Shown: positions 34,555 through 45,418 of the stretch, piece by piece
How positions within the stretch are numbered: the first letter of the stretch is position 1
Layout: each line of letters starts with the position of its first letter
Notes under the pieces: model-generated
The model's input: only the letters and a program-made list of their open reading frames with translations
Database searches by the model: none
What the model was told of the DNA's origin: nothing
DNA from: Corinectria fuckeliana
Taxonomy: Eukaryota > Ascomycota > Sordariomycetes > Hypocreales > Nectriaceae
NCBI GenBank assembly: GCA_019137255.1
Contig: WPDH01000109.1
Coordinates: 62,001-126,000 of the forward strand
DNA: 64,000 bases
Direction of reading: 5' to 3'
Program-made: the position numbers and the translations under genes

Positions 34555-36550
34555 TCAAACAACCCATGCAGAGTTGTTTCTCAGGGCATCCGATGCCTTG
34601 GAGTCCAGCCTCGTGAGAAGATCAAGGAGAACAGTAAAGTCGCTACGAGCGCGAGTAGCTATGGGCGACGTCCCGTTCCGGTGGATGATTTCTAGCAGAC
34701 TAGCTCCTATCAGTCGTATCTTCTCGACGTACGGCTCCCCATTGACCTGTAGTGACCAGAAAGGAGCCTCGTGGATCACACGGAGCATGTCTCTGGCGAT
34801 TTCCGTCTTGCGCAGGTCGGCTTGCTCGACTCCTGCTGAGAAGTAGGAGCGCTCCTCAAACTTTTGCGTGATGACCATTCTCAAGCAGTGCATCGAGACC
34901 TGGAGGTTCGCGCACTGTATAATGAACTGGTTCTGTTGCGTGGCTTCTTTCCCTGCCCCCGCAATGGCGGCGAACGTATATGATTGTAGATATGGAGGTA
35001 GATCATCGAGGCATGTGATGAACCGGATGTAGAGCGCGTCTAGGCGATTTTTGTCGTCGGTCGTGGGCAGTGCTCGATGGCCTGGGAGGGTTAAATCGTG
35101 GTGCTCTCGATCTTGTATGAGCCTCATCTGGAGAAGCAGATCCGAGGCCGATTGCCACAGGCGTAAGTTTGCGTTGAACCCGGCAATAAACGTCTTCTGT
35201 GTCGTCTCGGATGTCAAGGAAACACTCGCGGGCGAGACGCCACTCGAAGATTCATCCTCGATGCCGGTTGGATAAGCAGTAGTGATGCCTGACTCGAACG
35301 AGAACTGGTGGATTGTGATGGGCCGGTTGTTCAAGATACTAGCGCTCTTGTCTCCCATAAATATTATCCAGAATGCACGCCGACGCAACTCGGCTTCTAT
35401 TGGAAACAGACCTTCCAAGGAAGTCTCCTCGTGAAGCTGCATCACCTGAGCAAGCCGGGTCGCCTCGCCAAAGATGTGCCATGAATATTTCGGCTTTCCA
35501 GCCGCATGTAAGCAGTTGGAGTGGAAGTATCGGATTGCAATGGAGTTGGCGTTGGGATTCTCAAGGTCCGCCTCTAGATAGTGGTTGAGACAGCCGCGAG
35601 AGGCTTTGAGGAAGACGTCAGCCACGGACTGCCCCTCGGGAAACAAGTCCTTGGGCAGCAGAAACGCAGCCTCGGCGCAGACGGCCGTGATCAAGGTGAA
35701 GGTCGCATCAGGCCACGTCTCCAGCAGACGGCCGCCGGTTGCCGGGTTGCTGGCTGGCGAGTATCCCGATGCCGCCTGGGTGGCAAAGAAGGTCAACGCA
35801 TCCCGGAGACTTGGCTCATGCACCAAGGGCGTGAGGGGATAGAGGTACTCGAAGAACAGGTCAAAGCACCGCGCGACAAGCTGGTTGAGACCGGCTGTGA
35901 GGAACGCCAGCGCCCGGGACAGGCTGTGCCAGCGCTGCAGTGCCGACTGGCTGCTGGGGGGGATGGGCTGCTCGGACACGGAGCTGCGGATCGTCTGCGG
36001 CGACAGGCCGGGATCGACGTTCAAGGTCCGGGAGGCTTCCCAGTGGACCGAGGAGGATGGGGCCGACGCCGCCGTGGCCGAGGAGGACGAGTCGACGAGG
36101 GCCAATTCCGCGGTGGGGTTGGGGCTGGGCCCGGAGAAGGACAGGGCGGAACTGTCCCCGGCAGACGGAGGAGGTTCGGAGGCTGGAGGTGGAGGTGGAA
36201 CTGAGAGCGGAGCCGGCCCGGGGTTTCGTCTCCGCGCTTTGGGGCCACGACGAGCCAGGGGCAAGTCGAAGGAGCATTGCTCGCCTGCTTCGCGACAGTT
36301 GGTGCAGCGCCGGCCGGAGTCCGCAAAGTCGCACTATTGCCCGTTCATGGTCAGTTCCAGTTCCAGTTCCAGTTCAGCTTCAACTTCCAAGCCCCCCAAG
36401 CTATTTAGTTTCCCCGACGAGCGCCACCGACGTACTCACCCTGGCCTTACGGCGCCGACAGCGGTCACAGGCCCTGTTCGTCGGCGGCTGGCGAGGCGGG
36501 AGGGCCGCCTGCTCACGAGGCGAGGAGGCCGAGGTGGGACTGCGGTCCAT
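34555..36550 (-). CDS. Zn(II)2Cys6 transcription factor with fungal-specific regulatory domain
   Basis: Two exons, 36550-36440 and 36333-34555; 629 residues. The intron (36439-36334) splits the zinc cluster: exon 1 ends ACDRCRRRKAR and exon 2 begins CDFADSGRRC. The six ligands are Cys28, 31, 38, 47, 50 and 57. A basic linker (LARRGPKARRRN) follows, then a Pro/Ser-rich stretch, and the middle homology domain from about residue 150 (FDLFFEYLYPLTPLVHEP ... SWHIFGEATRLAQVMQLHEE ... ELRRRAFWIIFMGDKSASIL). An unspliced reading would miss the DNA-binding domain. The intron contains a (GTTCCA)n repeat and a TTTCCCCGACG matching the cluster in the GH1/MFS promoter. The gene is divergent from the secreted glucanase-like gene and tail-to-tail with the transporter, so it is the likely pathway regulator. 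Confidence 0.9.
36353..36376 (+). repeat. (GTTCCA)n microsatellite in the regulator intron
   Basis: About four hexanucleotide units between the splice sites of the Zn(II)2Cys6 gene. Confidence 0.85.
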
Positions 36551-36991
36551 CTTTTCCAAAGGAGTCGGAGAAAAGGACGGCGAGAGGTTTTCTTGCTTCG
36601 AGTCGAAGGCGGGGATTTGTGACGGTCAAATACTTCCCTCGCGGCTAGAATGGCCAAAAGGCCTCGGCTAGGGCGCACCCGTTCTGCTGATCCAAGTCCC
36701 CCGCAATTAGACAGCCATTTCGCCTATTCCCCGCGACGATCCCGGTCGAAGACGGGTTAGAGTCGCAACGTGGCGGGGTTCAAGACCTGGGGAAGACTCG
36801 GGTTGGAGCCAGTTCAGGAACTTGGACGAGGTTGGCATTCCTTGGAATAGATAATCTCGCGTGGCTCTCAATGGAAACTAGGGAACACTCAATATGGACA
36901 CGAGTTGACAATCTATATAAGGGCATTACGAAACCCTCAATTCCTCAAGGTCACATTTTGAGATCCTTCCACATCACTCGTCATCTTCATC
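36551..36991. promoter_or_regulatory. Shared promoter of the regulator and the glucanase-like gene
   Basis: 441-base divergent region. A TATATAA box at 36914-36920 lies about 75 bases before the plus-strand start. A TTCCCCGCGACG at about 36727-36738 resembles the motif clustered in the GH1/MFS promoter. Confidence 0.6.
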
Positions 36992-38982
36992 ATGAAGTTT
37001 AGCAAGACAATCTCGCCTTTGGCGCTGGCTTGGGCATCTGTTACCAGCGCCCTTCCCGCCAACGAAGAGAGATCCGACCACAAGAGTAGCCATAATCCAT
37101 CGTGCCGCTTTAGCCTTGACTGGTCCCAGCAGGATGTGCTTGACCGCCCCGATGACTTCATTTGGGATCTGATGTACTGGGAGGGCAAGTTCCATCAAAA
37201 CGACGTGGCCTACAACACCAAGAACGGCATGTCGTACGATGGGACGCAGCTCGACTGGGTCACCGGCAAGCGCACCAAGAAACACGCCTTCAGTGCGGCC
37301 AGCAAAGAGGTCAGCCTGCACGGAATAGCCAGCAGCCCCCCCGCAGTCAAGTCCGTCGTTGCTGATATAAATCACCACTAGGCACTCCAGATCGCCCTCT
37401 ATGCCCAGGCCATTGCCGGGTCCCGGGAGGCAGCCCGCTTCCTGACTCCCCATGATCTCAAAGCCGCGCCCAGCTTTGCCGCCTCCATTATGGAGGCCAA
37501 GTTGAAGACGTACCTTCAATTCAACGAGACCTATCCCGGATTCGGTGGCTTTTTGCCTTGGATCTTGACTGACAAGCAAGCCATCAAGCCAAACGACGGT
37601 TGGAACAACTTGGTCCCCGGACTGGACAATGGGTAAGAACCAGTTTGCCGATAGATATTCCAGACACAAAAGACTGACAACCCGCGAAGTGAACTTATAT
37701 GGGCCGTGTACGGCTGCATCGAGGCCCTTAACAGCCATCACCAGTCGAAGTTTACCAAGATTGCCAATGGCTGGCAGAGTTGGCTTGATTACGTCGCCTC
37801 GACTGCAGCGCACATTTTCCACATTGGCGACGGCAAGGTCTGCGCCGTTACCGAAATGGCAGACCAGACTTTGCCCATCCACGACCCGAAGCAGAGCTAC
37901 AAGTGCCAGACCAAAACGTACCTCGACGACCCTTATGAAGGCGAGCTGCTGACGTACTTTTTGCAATTCTTCGGTGACTTGTCCAAGAAGGAGAAGAACA
38001 AGCTCTGGGAGTACAAGCGTCCGAAGCTGGAGAGCACCGAGTACCACCTGGGTGGCGTTGGCCCCATCACGGTTCGGAAGGGTGAGTTAACCAATCCCGA
38101 GCCTCATTTTCTCCAAAAAGCCGGGTTGCTAACTCAATACTGTCTGGAGGCTTTTGGTTCTCTAGCCACGAAATCTGGAACATGCTCGAGCTGCCATACT
38201 ACGACGTCGACATCATCAGGTAAGTTTCTACTTCCCAGGTTGAAGACCCTTTTCCCTCACGCAATGGCTCTCAGCCGTCTTTTCAAGAACGGCGAGCGCG
38301 TTCGGACCTGCAACTCCGTTGTGACCAAGGTTCCCGGCATGTATGCGTCCATCAACAACTCGACCGATCCAAAGACAGACACCATCATCGGCTACATCTC
38401 TCCTGCCGGCATCCAGTCCGTGGCCAGCCAGAAGGACCAGTACCACGATGTCATTACCCCCTACAGCGTTTTCCCAACAGTTCTCTTCGACAAGGCTGTG
38501 GGGCTTGCTTGGTGGAGAAACATGGTTGTCGGAAAGAAGATGCAAAGTAAACATCCGTCATCCCATCTGAAATTCGAAGAAATTTCTCACCAGGATATCG
38601 TCTAGACCCATACGGAAGCACGGAGTCCACGAGGGTGGACGGCAAGTTGGTCTCGGCTTTGTTGACCTGGGACAGCAAGGTCACGACTGTGGTAGCCCTT
38701 CTGGGGGGCGTTACAGATCTTGTTCGACAGAAAATGAAGGCCGATTGTATTTACAACGACTTCATCCACATTGCCAAGGTATGTTCTTGATTTTCTGTTC
38801 ATCATTTCCTCGTCTCCACTTCGCGATCAGAGTTTTCTCCGTTTAACATTACGCTAAATGCAATATAGCGAGAATACTCACTCGTCTTCGATGAGCTGAA
38901 GGGAGAGCATATTGAGCTGTGTCTGCCCAAGACGAAAGTCCCGGATGCTGGTCTGAAGGACTTCACCTCGTGTCTGAAGTAG
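36992..38982 (+). CDS. Secreted GH162-like endo-beta-1,2-glucanase
   Basis: Seven exons: 36992-37309, 37382-37632, 37690-38081, 38150-38219, 38275-38546, 38606-38778 and 38869-38982; 529 residues. A signal peptide opens the protein (MKFSKTISPLALAWASVTSA). The in-frame TAG at 37379 is not a lesion: it is the 3' end of an intron, and splicing GTCAGC..TAG joins ASKE to ALQIALYAQ in frame. Conserved-looking segments are GTQLDWVTGK, YPGFGGFLPW, DNGELIWAVYG, YLDDPYEGEL (about 267-276), GGVGPITVRKG, FSSHEIWNM, TPYSVFPTVLFDK and YGSTESTRVDGK. To my recollection these match GH162 endo-beta-1,2-glucanases, (alpha/alpha)6-barrel enzymes that cut beta-1,2-glucan to sophoro-oligosaccharides. The gene structure is secure; the family name is less so. 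Candidate catalytic acids are the Glu/Asp of YLDDPYEGEL and the Asp residues near 446-456. Confidence 0.7.
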
Positions 38983-39713
38983 GATGGATGAGGACCCCTT
39001 TTATCAGTGACACCTATCAATTCTTGAGCTGATGGAAGAGGAATATCGCTTTCATCTACATTTTTTGCCAATTCAGAGAACTATCCGCAGACTGTAATCA
39101 TCCTTTGAATTTTCTTAACTTTTGTCTGCACGTATGATCATCTTCCCCTACACCGGTGAGACCCTGAGCCTAGATATCTAATTATGTACTCTGGTCCGTC
39201 TAATGCAATCTGATGCTCATCAGATTCCCGGCTTTATTCAATTCAACGTCAAATGAATTTGATCAAGCTACTTTTACCCCCTATGCTCCACCATCCATTT
39301 CCTAGACTCCCTAATTGTCCGGATTTAATATAACCAATAGACTAACTCTCATCTTATAATAACTACACACTAAGCACGTGCAGCTGCACTTGTACATATA
39401 CTTTGATCCTTCGTTACAACTGTCTAAGTGCCTTCCACACCAATGATTTGTCAGACATACCAACTTGTTAACCTTGCAACACTTAACCCCACTGAAGGAT
39501 GACATACAAAGGCCGATCAATGGATGATTGGACTTGACGAACTACTCGACACCCGGAGTTAAATGCCATTAATATCCTAAATCCGGAAACGGACCGTAAG
39601 GCAAAATCAAGAACCTCAAACACGGGAACACATTGGCATGTCTACTCACGTCAATTTCGAAAACATCCGAGATCTATACGCCAGGCTTCGACCACAACCC
39701 AAACAACCACAAG
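38983..39713. other. Intergenic, no gene seen
   Basis: AT-rich in the middle (about 39170-39420). No ORF with motifs. Confidence 0.5.
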
Positions 39714-40238
39714 ATGCAGTCCCAACCCCAAGCCACGTCCGAGACACTGGTTGCAACAGCAGCAGCTTACATGCAAATATTCACAACACTAGACCCAACG
39801 GTCTTCTCCTCAATTCTGAGCGAGAACTACAAGCACGAGTTCGCCCCCGCCTCCCTGAGCCCGCCGCAGCCGTTCGACCTCGGAGGCTTCGCGGCCCATA
39901 TCACACGCCTCAAGGGCGTTTTGCGCAGCTTCCCCGTGCGCATGAAACAGACATGGCCCAACCCTTCGCTCAATCAGGTGGTAATCTGGGCGGACTCCGA
40001 GACGATTTTCCACGAGCATGTAAAGGATGACAACGACGAGGACGGGTGGAAGCTTAATGGGGAGTACATGTGGGTGCTTAGTATGGACCGAAGTGGAGAG
40101 AAGATTGAGCATGTCTTGGAGTTTCTCGACAGCAAGGCTACTGAAAGGATAACAGGGTTGATGGCTAGAGCCTTTAAGAAAAAGGGGGATTTAGATTGGG
40201 ATAAGAGTGGAAAGGCTGAAGGGGGCTGGGACATGTAG
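39714..40238 (+). CDS. Small NTF2/SnoaL-like hypothetical protein
   Basis: Single exon, 174 residues from the first ATG of the frame (39714, AAGATGCAG); the upstream open codons begin with a non-ATG start. A helix-rich N-terminus (ATAAAYMQIFTTLDP) with LSENYKHEFAP, then an HITRLKGVLRSFPV stretch and alternating beta strands (QVVIWADSETIFHE, GEYMWVLSMD, IEHVLEFLDS) fit the cone-shaped NTF2-like fold of SnoaL-type proteins. Fungal members often have no known activity; some are small cyclases or hydrolases beside metabolic genes. No signal peptide. Function unknown. Confidence 0.65.
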   Translation: MQSQPQATSETLVATAAAYMQIFTTLDPTVFSSILSENYKHEFAPASLSPPQPFDLGGFAAHITRLKGVLRSFPVRMKQTWPNPSLNQVVIWADSETIFHEHVKDDNDEDGWKLNGEYMWVLSMDRSGEKIEHVLEFLDSKATERITGLMARAFKKKGDLDWDKSGKAEGGWDM

Positions 40239-40635
40239 GGAGGTACCACGCGCACTATTACAGAACTAGATATTGCACATGACATCCTCTCGAGCTTCAT
40301 TCAGCGGCAGTCACTGGAATGTGGCAAGTACTCCAATTGGAGCGTGGAGGGAAATGGAACGGACGGCCAGGCTTATTTACTATTAGTCACATAGCAAAGC
40401 GTCTAGTTCGAGCACAATTCAATTACGAGGAACTCTTCAATACGAGCACATCAGTGTTCGTAAGACACATCTTCTAAATGTACTACGTGGTGCATGTTCC
40501 ACTTAGGTAAAGCGAGGAATTGGTCATCTACCTCATAAGTGAGGGATTTTGTACTTTTAATAGCCTAAACAGAAATTAATCCACATGGCCGAGCCGGCCT
40601 GAAGAGAACATATGTACAACATAAACGTGATTAGT
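40239..40635. other. Convergent intergenic region
   Basis: 397 bases between the 3' ends of the NTF2-like gene and the GH105 gene; nothing recognised. Confidence 0.5.
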
Positions 40636-41837
40636 CTAGTTTGAGCGCGACTCCCACTCCACAGCGGCTCCGAGGAACGGTCCGATTCCTCGAAGGTCAT
40701 TCTGCACGACACCAATGCTCGAGTAGTACTGCAACATGTTAGTATCCGCTCAAGTGGAAAGGTCGTATTAGCTCGACCACTTACCTCGAATGTAGCATTG
40801 CTTCCCAGGCTTCCAACTTCGACGGTGCCCTCAAAGTTGATAGTGCCATCGGTGTTAGTGGTGATGAACTTGTCGAGGAGGCTCTGGTAAGCCGCCTTGG
40901 CAGCATCGGCGTAATCCGCCTCGGCTAGAATGCCCTGGCTCAAGCCTTGGAGGAATCCATAGGTAAACATGGCGCTCGCACTGCTCTCGATGTAGTTACC
41001 TTCGACGTCCTCGTACTGCGTGTCCATGATGTTCCACCAGCCGCCAGTCTCGTCCTGGGAGTTCTTCAGACCCTCAGCTTGGGCTTTGAAGTACGTCAAG
41101 AACTGCGCGCGGGAAGCAGAGTCCTTGGGGAAGAGGGCAATCACTTCCAGCAAGGCCATGAAGTACCAGCCATCAGCGCGCGCCCAGACGAGAGGCGCAG
41201 CTCCGGTCTCAGGGTCGGCCCAGACAGCCACCTTGCTCTCATCGTACCCGTGCACCAACAGGTTGTTGGACTTGTGAGTCCACTTGTAGATGTTGTCGAA
41301 CTGCAGCGCGACGTCGTCCCAAGCAGTCGTGTTGTCGGCCTGGAAAAGCGAGACGTACTTGGCGTAGAAGGTATCCGCCATGTAGATACCATCGAGCCAC
41401 ATCTGGTTGGGGTACGTAGGATCACGGTGCCAGAATCCACCAGTGGGCGTCCGGGGATGCGAGTCAAGGAGATTCTTGATGTCTCCGGCAGCGATCTTGA
41501 ACTTCTCCTCTGCAGTCTGCTCGTACCACCAGAGGATGTTGTTACCGAGTCGGTAGTTATCCAGCGAGTGCTTGGTGTAGTTGTAGCCTGTAATCGAGCC
41601 ATCAGCGGACACCAGGGCGTCGATCTGGGCACGGTAGAAGTCGTAATATGTCTTGTTGCTCGTGAATTCGTAGACGTTCTCCAGGCCAGTATAAAAGGTA
41701 GCCTGGCTGTAGTGGAACGAAGCGTCAACGCCACGACGGACCACAGAGTCGGTCAACAAGCGGGCGTAGGACGTGTTGGCCACCGCGGCAGCGGTAGCGC
41801 TGGCGGACAGCAAGACGAGGGAATTAATAGACTTCAT
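40636..41837 (-). CDS. Secreted GH105/GH88-type unsaturated glucuronyl/rhamnogalacturonyl hydrolase
   Basis: Two exons, 41837-40785 and 40728-40636; 381 residues. A signal-like N-terminus (MKSINSLVLLSASATAAAVA) indicates export. The (alpha/alpha)6 fold landmarks of the family are present: SLDNYRLGNNILWWYEQT (Asp93), GFWHRDPTYPNQMWLDGIYMAD (Asp149, matching the catalytic Asp of GH105 enzymes), PLVWARADGWYFMALLEV, and YIESSASAMFTYGF. The second exon (YYSSIGVVQNDLRGIGPFLGA) restores the usual C-terminus. These enzymes remove unsaturated uronic acid from the products of polysaccharide lyases, so they would act downstream of enzymes such as the pectin/RG lyases; a pectin lyase gene lies about 15 kb away. 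Several NxT/S sites fit a secreted glycoprotein. Confidence 0.88.
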
Positions 41838-44537
41838 AATGGCAACCTGGGGAATCCGGGACTGGTCTGAGGAGAGGGCTGAGGAGACTGAGGATGGAAC
41901 GAGCTTGCGTAGGTCGTCGCAGTTTAATAGCTGATGCTACCCAAGCACGTTTATCTCTTCTACATTTAGGCTTTTTATTAAGCAGTTTCAGGGAGACTCT
42001 TGCTGGGGTATAAGCCCACCGCAAATGCTGCCACTCATGTGAAGACCAGCCTGTGGGTATCTCGGGCTCTAAGGCAGGGTGAATGGACCAAACACTGAAG
42101 ACTCCACCTAATTTGCCTTGAAACAGGGGGAGGCCTCATGGATCCGAGTTGTGGAAGAACACGGTCCAGTTCAATCATGTCAGGGGTGCAGTGGCGTTTG
42201 CGGAGACTTGGCTGGTTACTACGTACGGGGGATTTTGCGATTCACCGGACCAACGCCAGCCGGAGGGAGGGTTGGCTGTTTACGTGCGTCGGTTCCAGTA
42301 AAACTGTCATTTTTAGCTACAAAGCCGCAGCGTGAACCGGGTTGTTACTTGTTTTCAGTATCTCTGTTGGACGCGTGCAACCCATCCATCCTGCCTGACC
42401 TTGTCATTGCTTGTGGAAGCTACGTAAAGTCAATGGAGGAATTTGTCGCAAATATTGTTCCTGCTAATTTCAACATATGTAACATATTTTACGATCCCAG
42501 TTTGTTTGCCTTTGCGAATAAGACGGATGCGATTGACTTCTAAACCCAACCCTAATGAAATCCCTAATTAAGATTGCGGCTTCGTTACCCCCGTGTCTTG
42601 AGCGACTATTTATGCAAGACTAGGGAATAGAGTGTAACCAGGGTGGCTAGGTAGATCCCAAATCGAATGGTTCGTCCCATCTCCCTCCAGTCATGATGCA
42701 GCGCTTCAACAAACACCCGCAGCACGAGCCGTTTATTGGTGGAACAAAGCTGGGGGTGACATTTGAGGCTCACCGGCGAACACTAAACTTGAGACGCCAA
42801 TTGAGATGCGATCGACAGAATTAGGGAACGCTCCGTTACTGCCAAAAGCGGGCTGGCAAGGGGACGTCTTCACCGATACGTACGACGCCGCGTAGTCGGG
42901 CGTGACCTTTGCGGATTGTTCCGACCCTTCCGTAATTAATTCGGGCAAGTTGGAGCGCAGACGGTGCAACACTCTTCATAGCTCGAGTCGCCAAGGCCTA
43001 CTGCATTGAATAGTCTGGGTTCGCGGGGCAGTTCACGTCGGACTATCAGCAGATCAGCGCCTTTTTCAGTCGCCCTCGCTTCCGAGTACGACAATCGCGA
43101 CAAGGATGCGTGGGATACCAAGTCGAGCCCGGCATGAAAACGAAAACCAACACTTGGACGAAGCTGTTGCGCGATAATTCCTCTCCACGACAACTCACAT
43201 CCGAGAAACTAAAGGCTGTAATATGAATGAAGCTGCCCCGTGGTCGGGCGGCAAAGAACATCGTCGCGCATACCTCCGGGGTATGAATGAGATGTGCCAG
43301 AGCGTAATAGCCGAGAAATTTGAAGACATGAAAAATGCGGCACTAGATACAGGGTTCGCTCCCAACGTGGCGAACGCGTTTGAATCATCCCCGAACCAGA
43401 GACAGCAACTCATCTTGCACTAAGGTCGAGCTCAAACTTACAACGTCTTAGATCTACTCTAGCAAGGTCAACCAGTTAAAAGACATGATTAAGTTGCAGC
43501 TTTCAGTCATATCTAACAAATGGATGGCTGTCTAGAAAGGGGCCACCATGATGGTCTGTGATCTAGGTGGAGGGACAGTTCCAAGTGTTGCACACCAACC
43601 CAACCACTTCTATGACCTAGAAAGTGACCCATTACGAAGGGAAAGAAACCGGCACGTCTAGACAGTTTACGTCAACGATACCGATTAGCCGTCCGGGCAC
43701 ATGAACTAGTTAGTTTCCAGTCTGTCGCTCTTCGAGTTTGTTTTTGTATCCACGTTGACTCATTTGAGCAGAATGATATCGTAAACAGAAATTGAATTTG
43801 TCCAGTCATTTCCAACAGCTGCTAACGTTGCCGATAGAGGACACTGGCCACGATTGAGAGTGGCGTAGGTTTCTGAAGGAGTTGATGTTGCAGACCAAGC
43901 ATCGAATGGCTGACCTACACATGTATTGGAACTGTAGAGATCGAGAATATCGGCGAGGCTCTATTCACATTAGACAGTCTAGGCTAAGACGAGTTGCCGC
44001 AGGCTATAAAAGGCGCTGGGTTAGGTCAATGTGACCTTCATGTTACTCTCAACCTCTGAATGAGTTGCGATGATGGCCTTTTCAATTTCAAAATCTTGCA
44101 TGCCGTAAGAGATTGTGATGGTAGAGCGAGCCTGGAATTCGCGTATTTAAATGTTTGAATAGAGCATCATCTAACAACACATGCCTGTACGGTGTGTGTG
44201 GTGTACTTGCTCCGAAGCCGTGTTGATGACGGAATTACAGAGGGCCGTAGTGAGACTCATCGACTGTCGTTGAGACTTCTGATCATGGGTATATCACTTA
44301 TTCTGTGTCACCACTCGAAGGTCCGCAGTTCCTGTGGTTCACAAGCGCATTTGCAGTATATACACAATGATTTAAAATCCTTCGCATAACAAGACTGTCC
44401 AAGAAAAAGAAATTTCGGCGTAAATATCCATTCGTATCCGTCGTTGTCAAATCGTAACCCATTGAAGCCCAGAAGCTGCTGCTGTACCCCTAAAGTGCTG
44501 ATGTCCGCCCAAACTCTCGCTCAAGTGACCACGGCGC
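41838..44537. other. 2.7-kb intergenic stretch
   Basis: No gene I can support. An ATG-started 66-codon frame at 43223-43423 has no recognisable motif, and a longer open frame at 42118-42543 begins with a non-ATG codon. Confidence 0.5.
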
Positions 44538-45418
44538 CTAGGAAGTGTAGTCGCAGTAGACCTCATCGCTTCCGGTAGTTCCACAGTCAGTCAGGACCTT
44601 GTTGCTCTGGCGAATGTCGATGATGGTCGCTCCGGAAACACCGAGGGTGCTGCCGCTGGTCGTGGTGGCACTGGCGCCAGTAAAGAGGAACTCGCCGAAG
44701 TCGGCAAAGGGAACAAGGCTGCTCCCGGACTGAAAGTCCTCGACAATCCACTCGGCGTCGGTCTCGCAGAGACTGTAGGTCTGGCTGCTGAAGGTGTGGC
44801 TAGTGGATTTCCCAGTGGTCAAGTTCTGGATAGTGGCTGTTCCGGAGGTCTTTGAGGTCGCCTTGACGGTCATCTTGATGGAATCGCCAGCAGAAATGGA
44901 GAAACCAGTGAATGTGTAAGAGTCTGGGAAATATCGAGTCAGAGCTGCCCCTTTGTATGTCAAGTGCAGTACTTACAGTCAGGATACCACTCGTACCACG
45001 CATCGTAGGTGTAGGTACTGCCCTGAATGCCAACGTCGATACCGGTTTGAAGAATGGCATTCTGACAGCTATCGCCGTCAATACCAACCCATGCAGAAGC
45101 ATAATAGGTGGTCGAGGTGCTACCGCCGCTGGGAATGGTAGGCTTGGGAACAACCACGGTGCCGGTGACCGAGTTGAACCCGGTGCCTTCAAGGACGGCG
45201 CCGGCCCAGTTGGTTGAATAATCGACATAAGAGTTGTTGGTCAACTGGTCCAGGGTTCCATCCGTGTCGACGGCAGGAAACCTGAGGTTGGAGCTCCTGT
45301 TTCCGGAAGCGCGAGCAGCGATCTTCTCAGCGCGGCGAGCACGTCGTGCCTCTGTGCCCGGGGCTGCGAGAGAGCCACTAGCGCAGAGAAGGGTTGCAAT
45401 GATACCGAAGGCCTTCAT
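44538..45418 (-). CDS. G1-family (eqolisin) glutamic peptidase
   Basis: Two exons, 45418-44977 and 44923-44538; 275 residues. A signal peptide (MKAFGIIATLLCASGSLAAP) is followed by an Arg-rich propeptide (EARRARRAEKIAARAS) and the mature all-beta domain starting near NNSYVDYSTNWAGAVLEG. The catalytic dyad of the family is present: Gln124 in ILQTGIDV and Glu205 in CETDAEWIVED. Other landmarks are YASAWVGIDGDSC, YDAWYEWYPD and VPFADFGEFLF. G1 peptidases are acid-active, pepstatin-insensitive enzymes secreted by ascomycetes. Splicing joins YPD to YSYTFTGF. A TATAAATA box on the minus strand at 45517-45524 precedes the start by about 100 bases. Confidence 0.93.

Noticed and set aside
37379..37381. 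In-frame TAG as evidence of a pseudogene
   Set aside because: It is the acceptor of a plausible intron, and all seven exons then keep one frame to a conserved C-terminus.
40947..41870. 307-codon open frame on the plus strand
   Set aside because: Antisense shadow of the GH105-type gene.
42118..42543. 141-codon open frame on the plus strand
   Set aside because: Begins at a non-ATG codon, has no recognisable motif and irregular codon use.
43223..43423. 66-codon ATG-started frame
   Set aside because: Could be a small gene, but no motif, no signal peptide and an equally long frame lies on the other strand.
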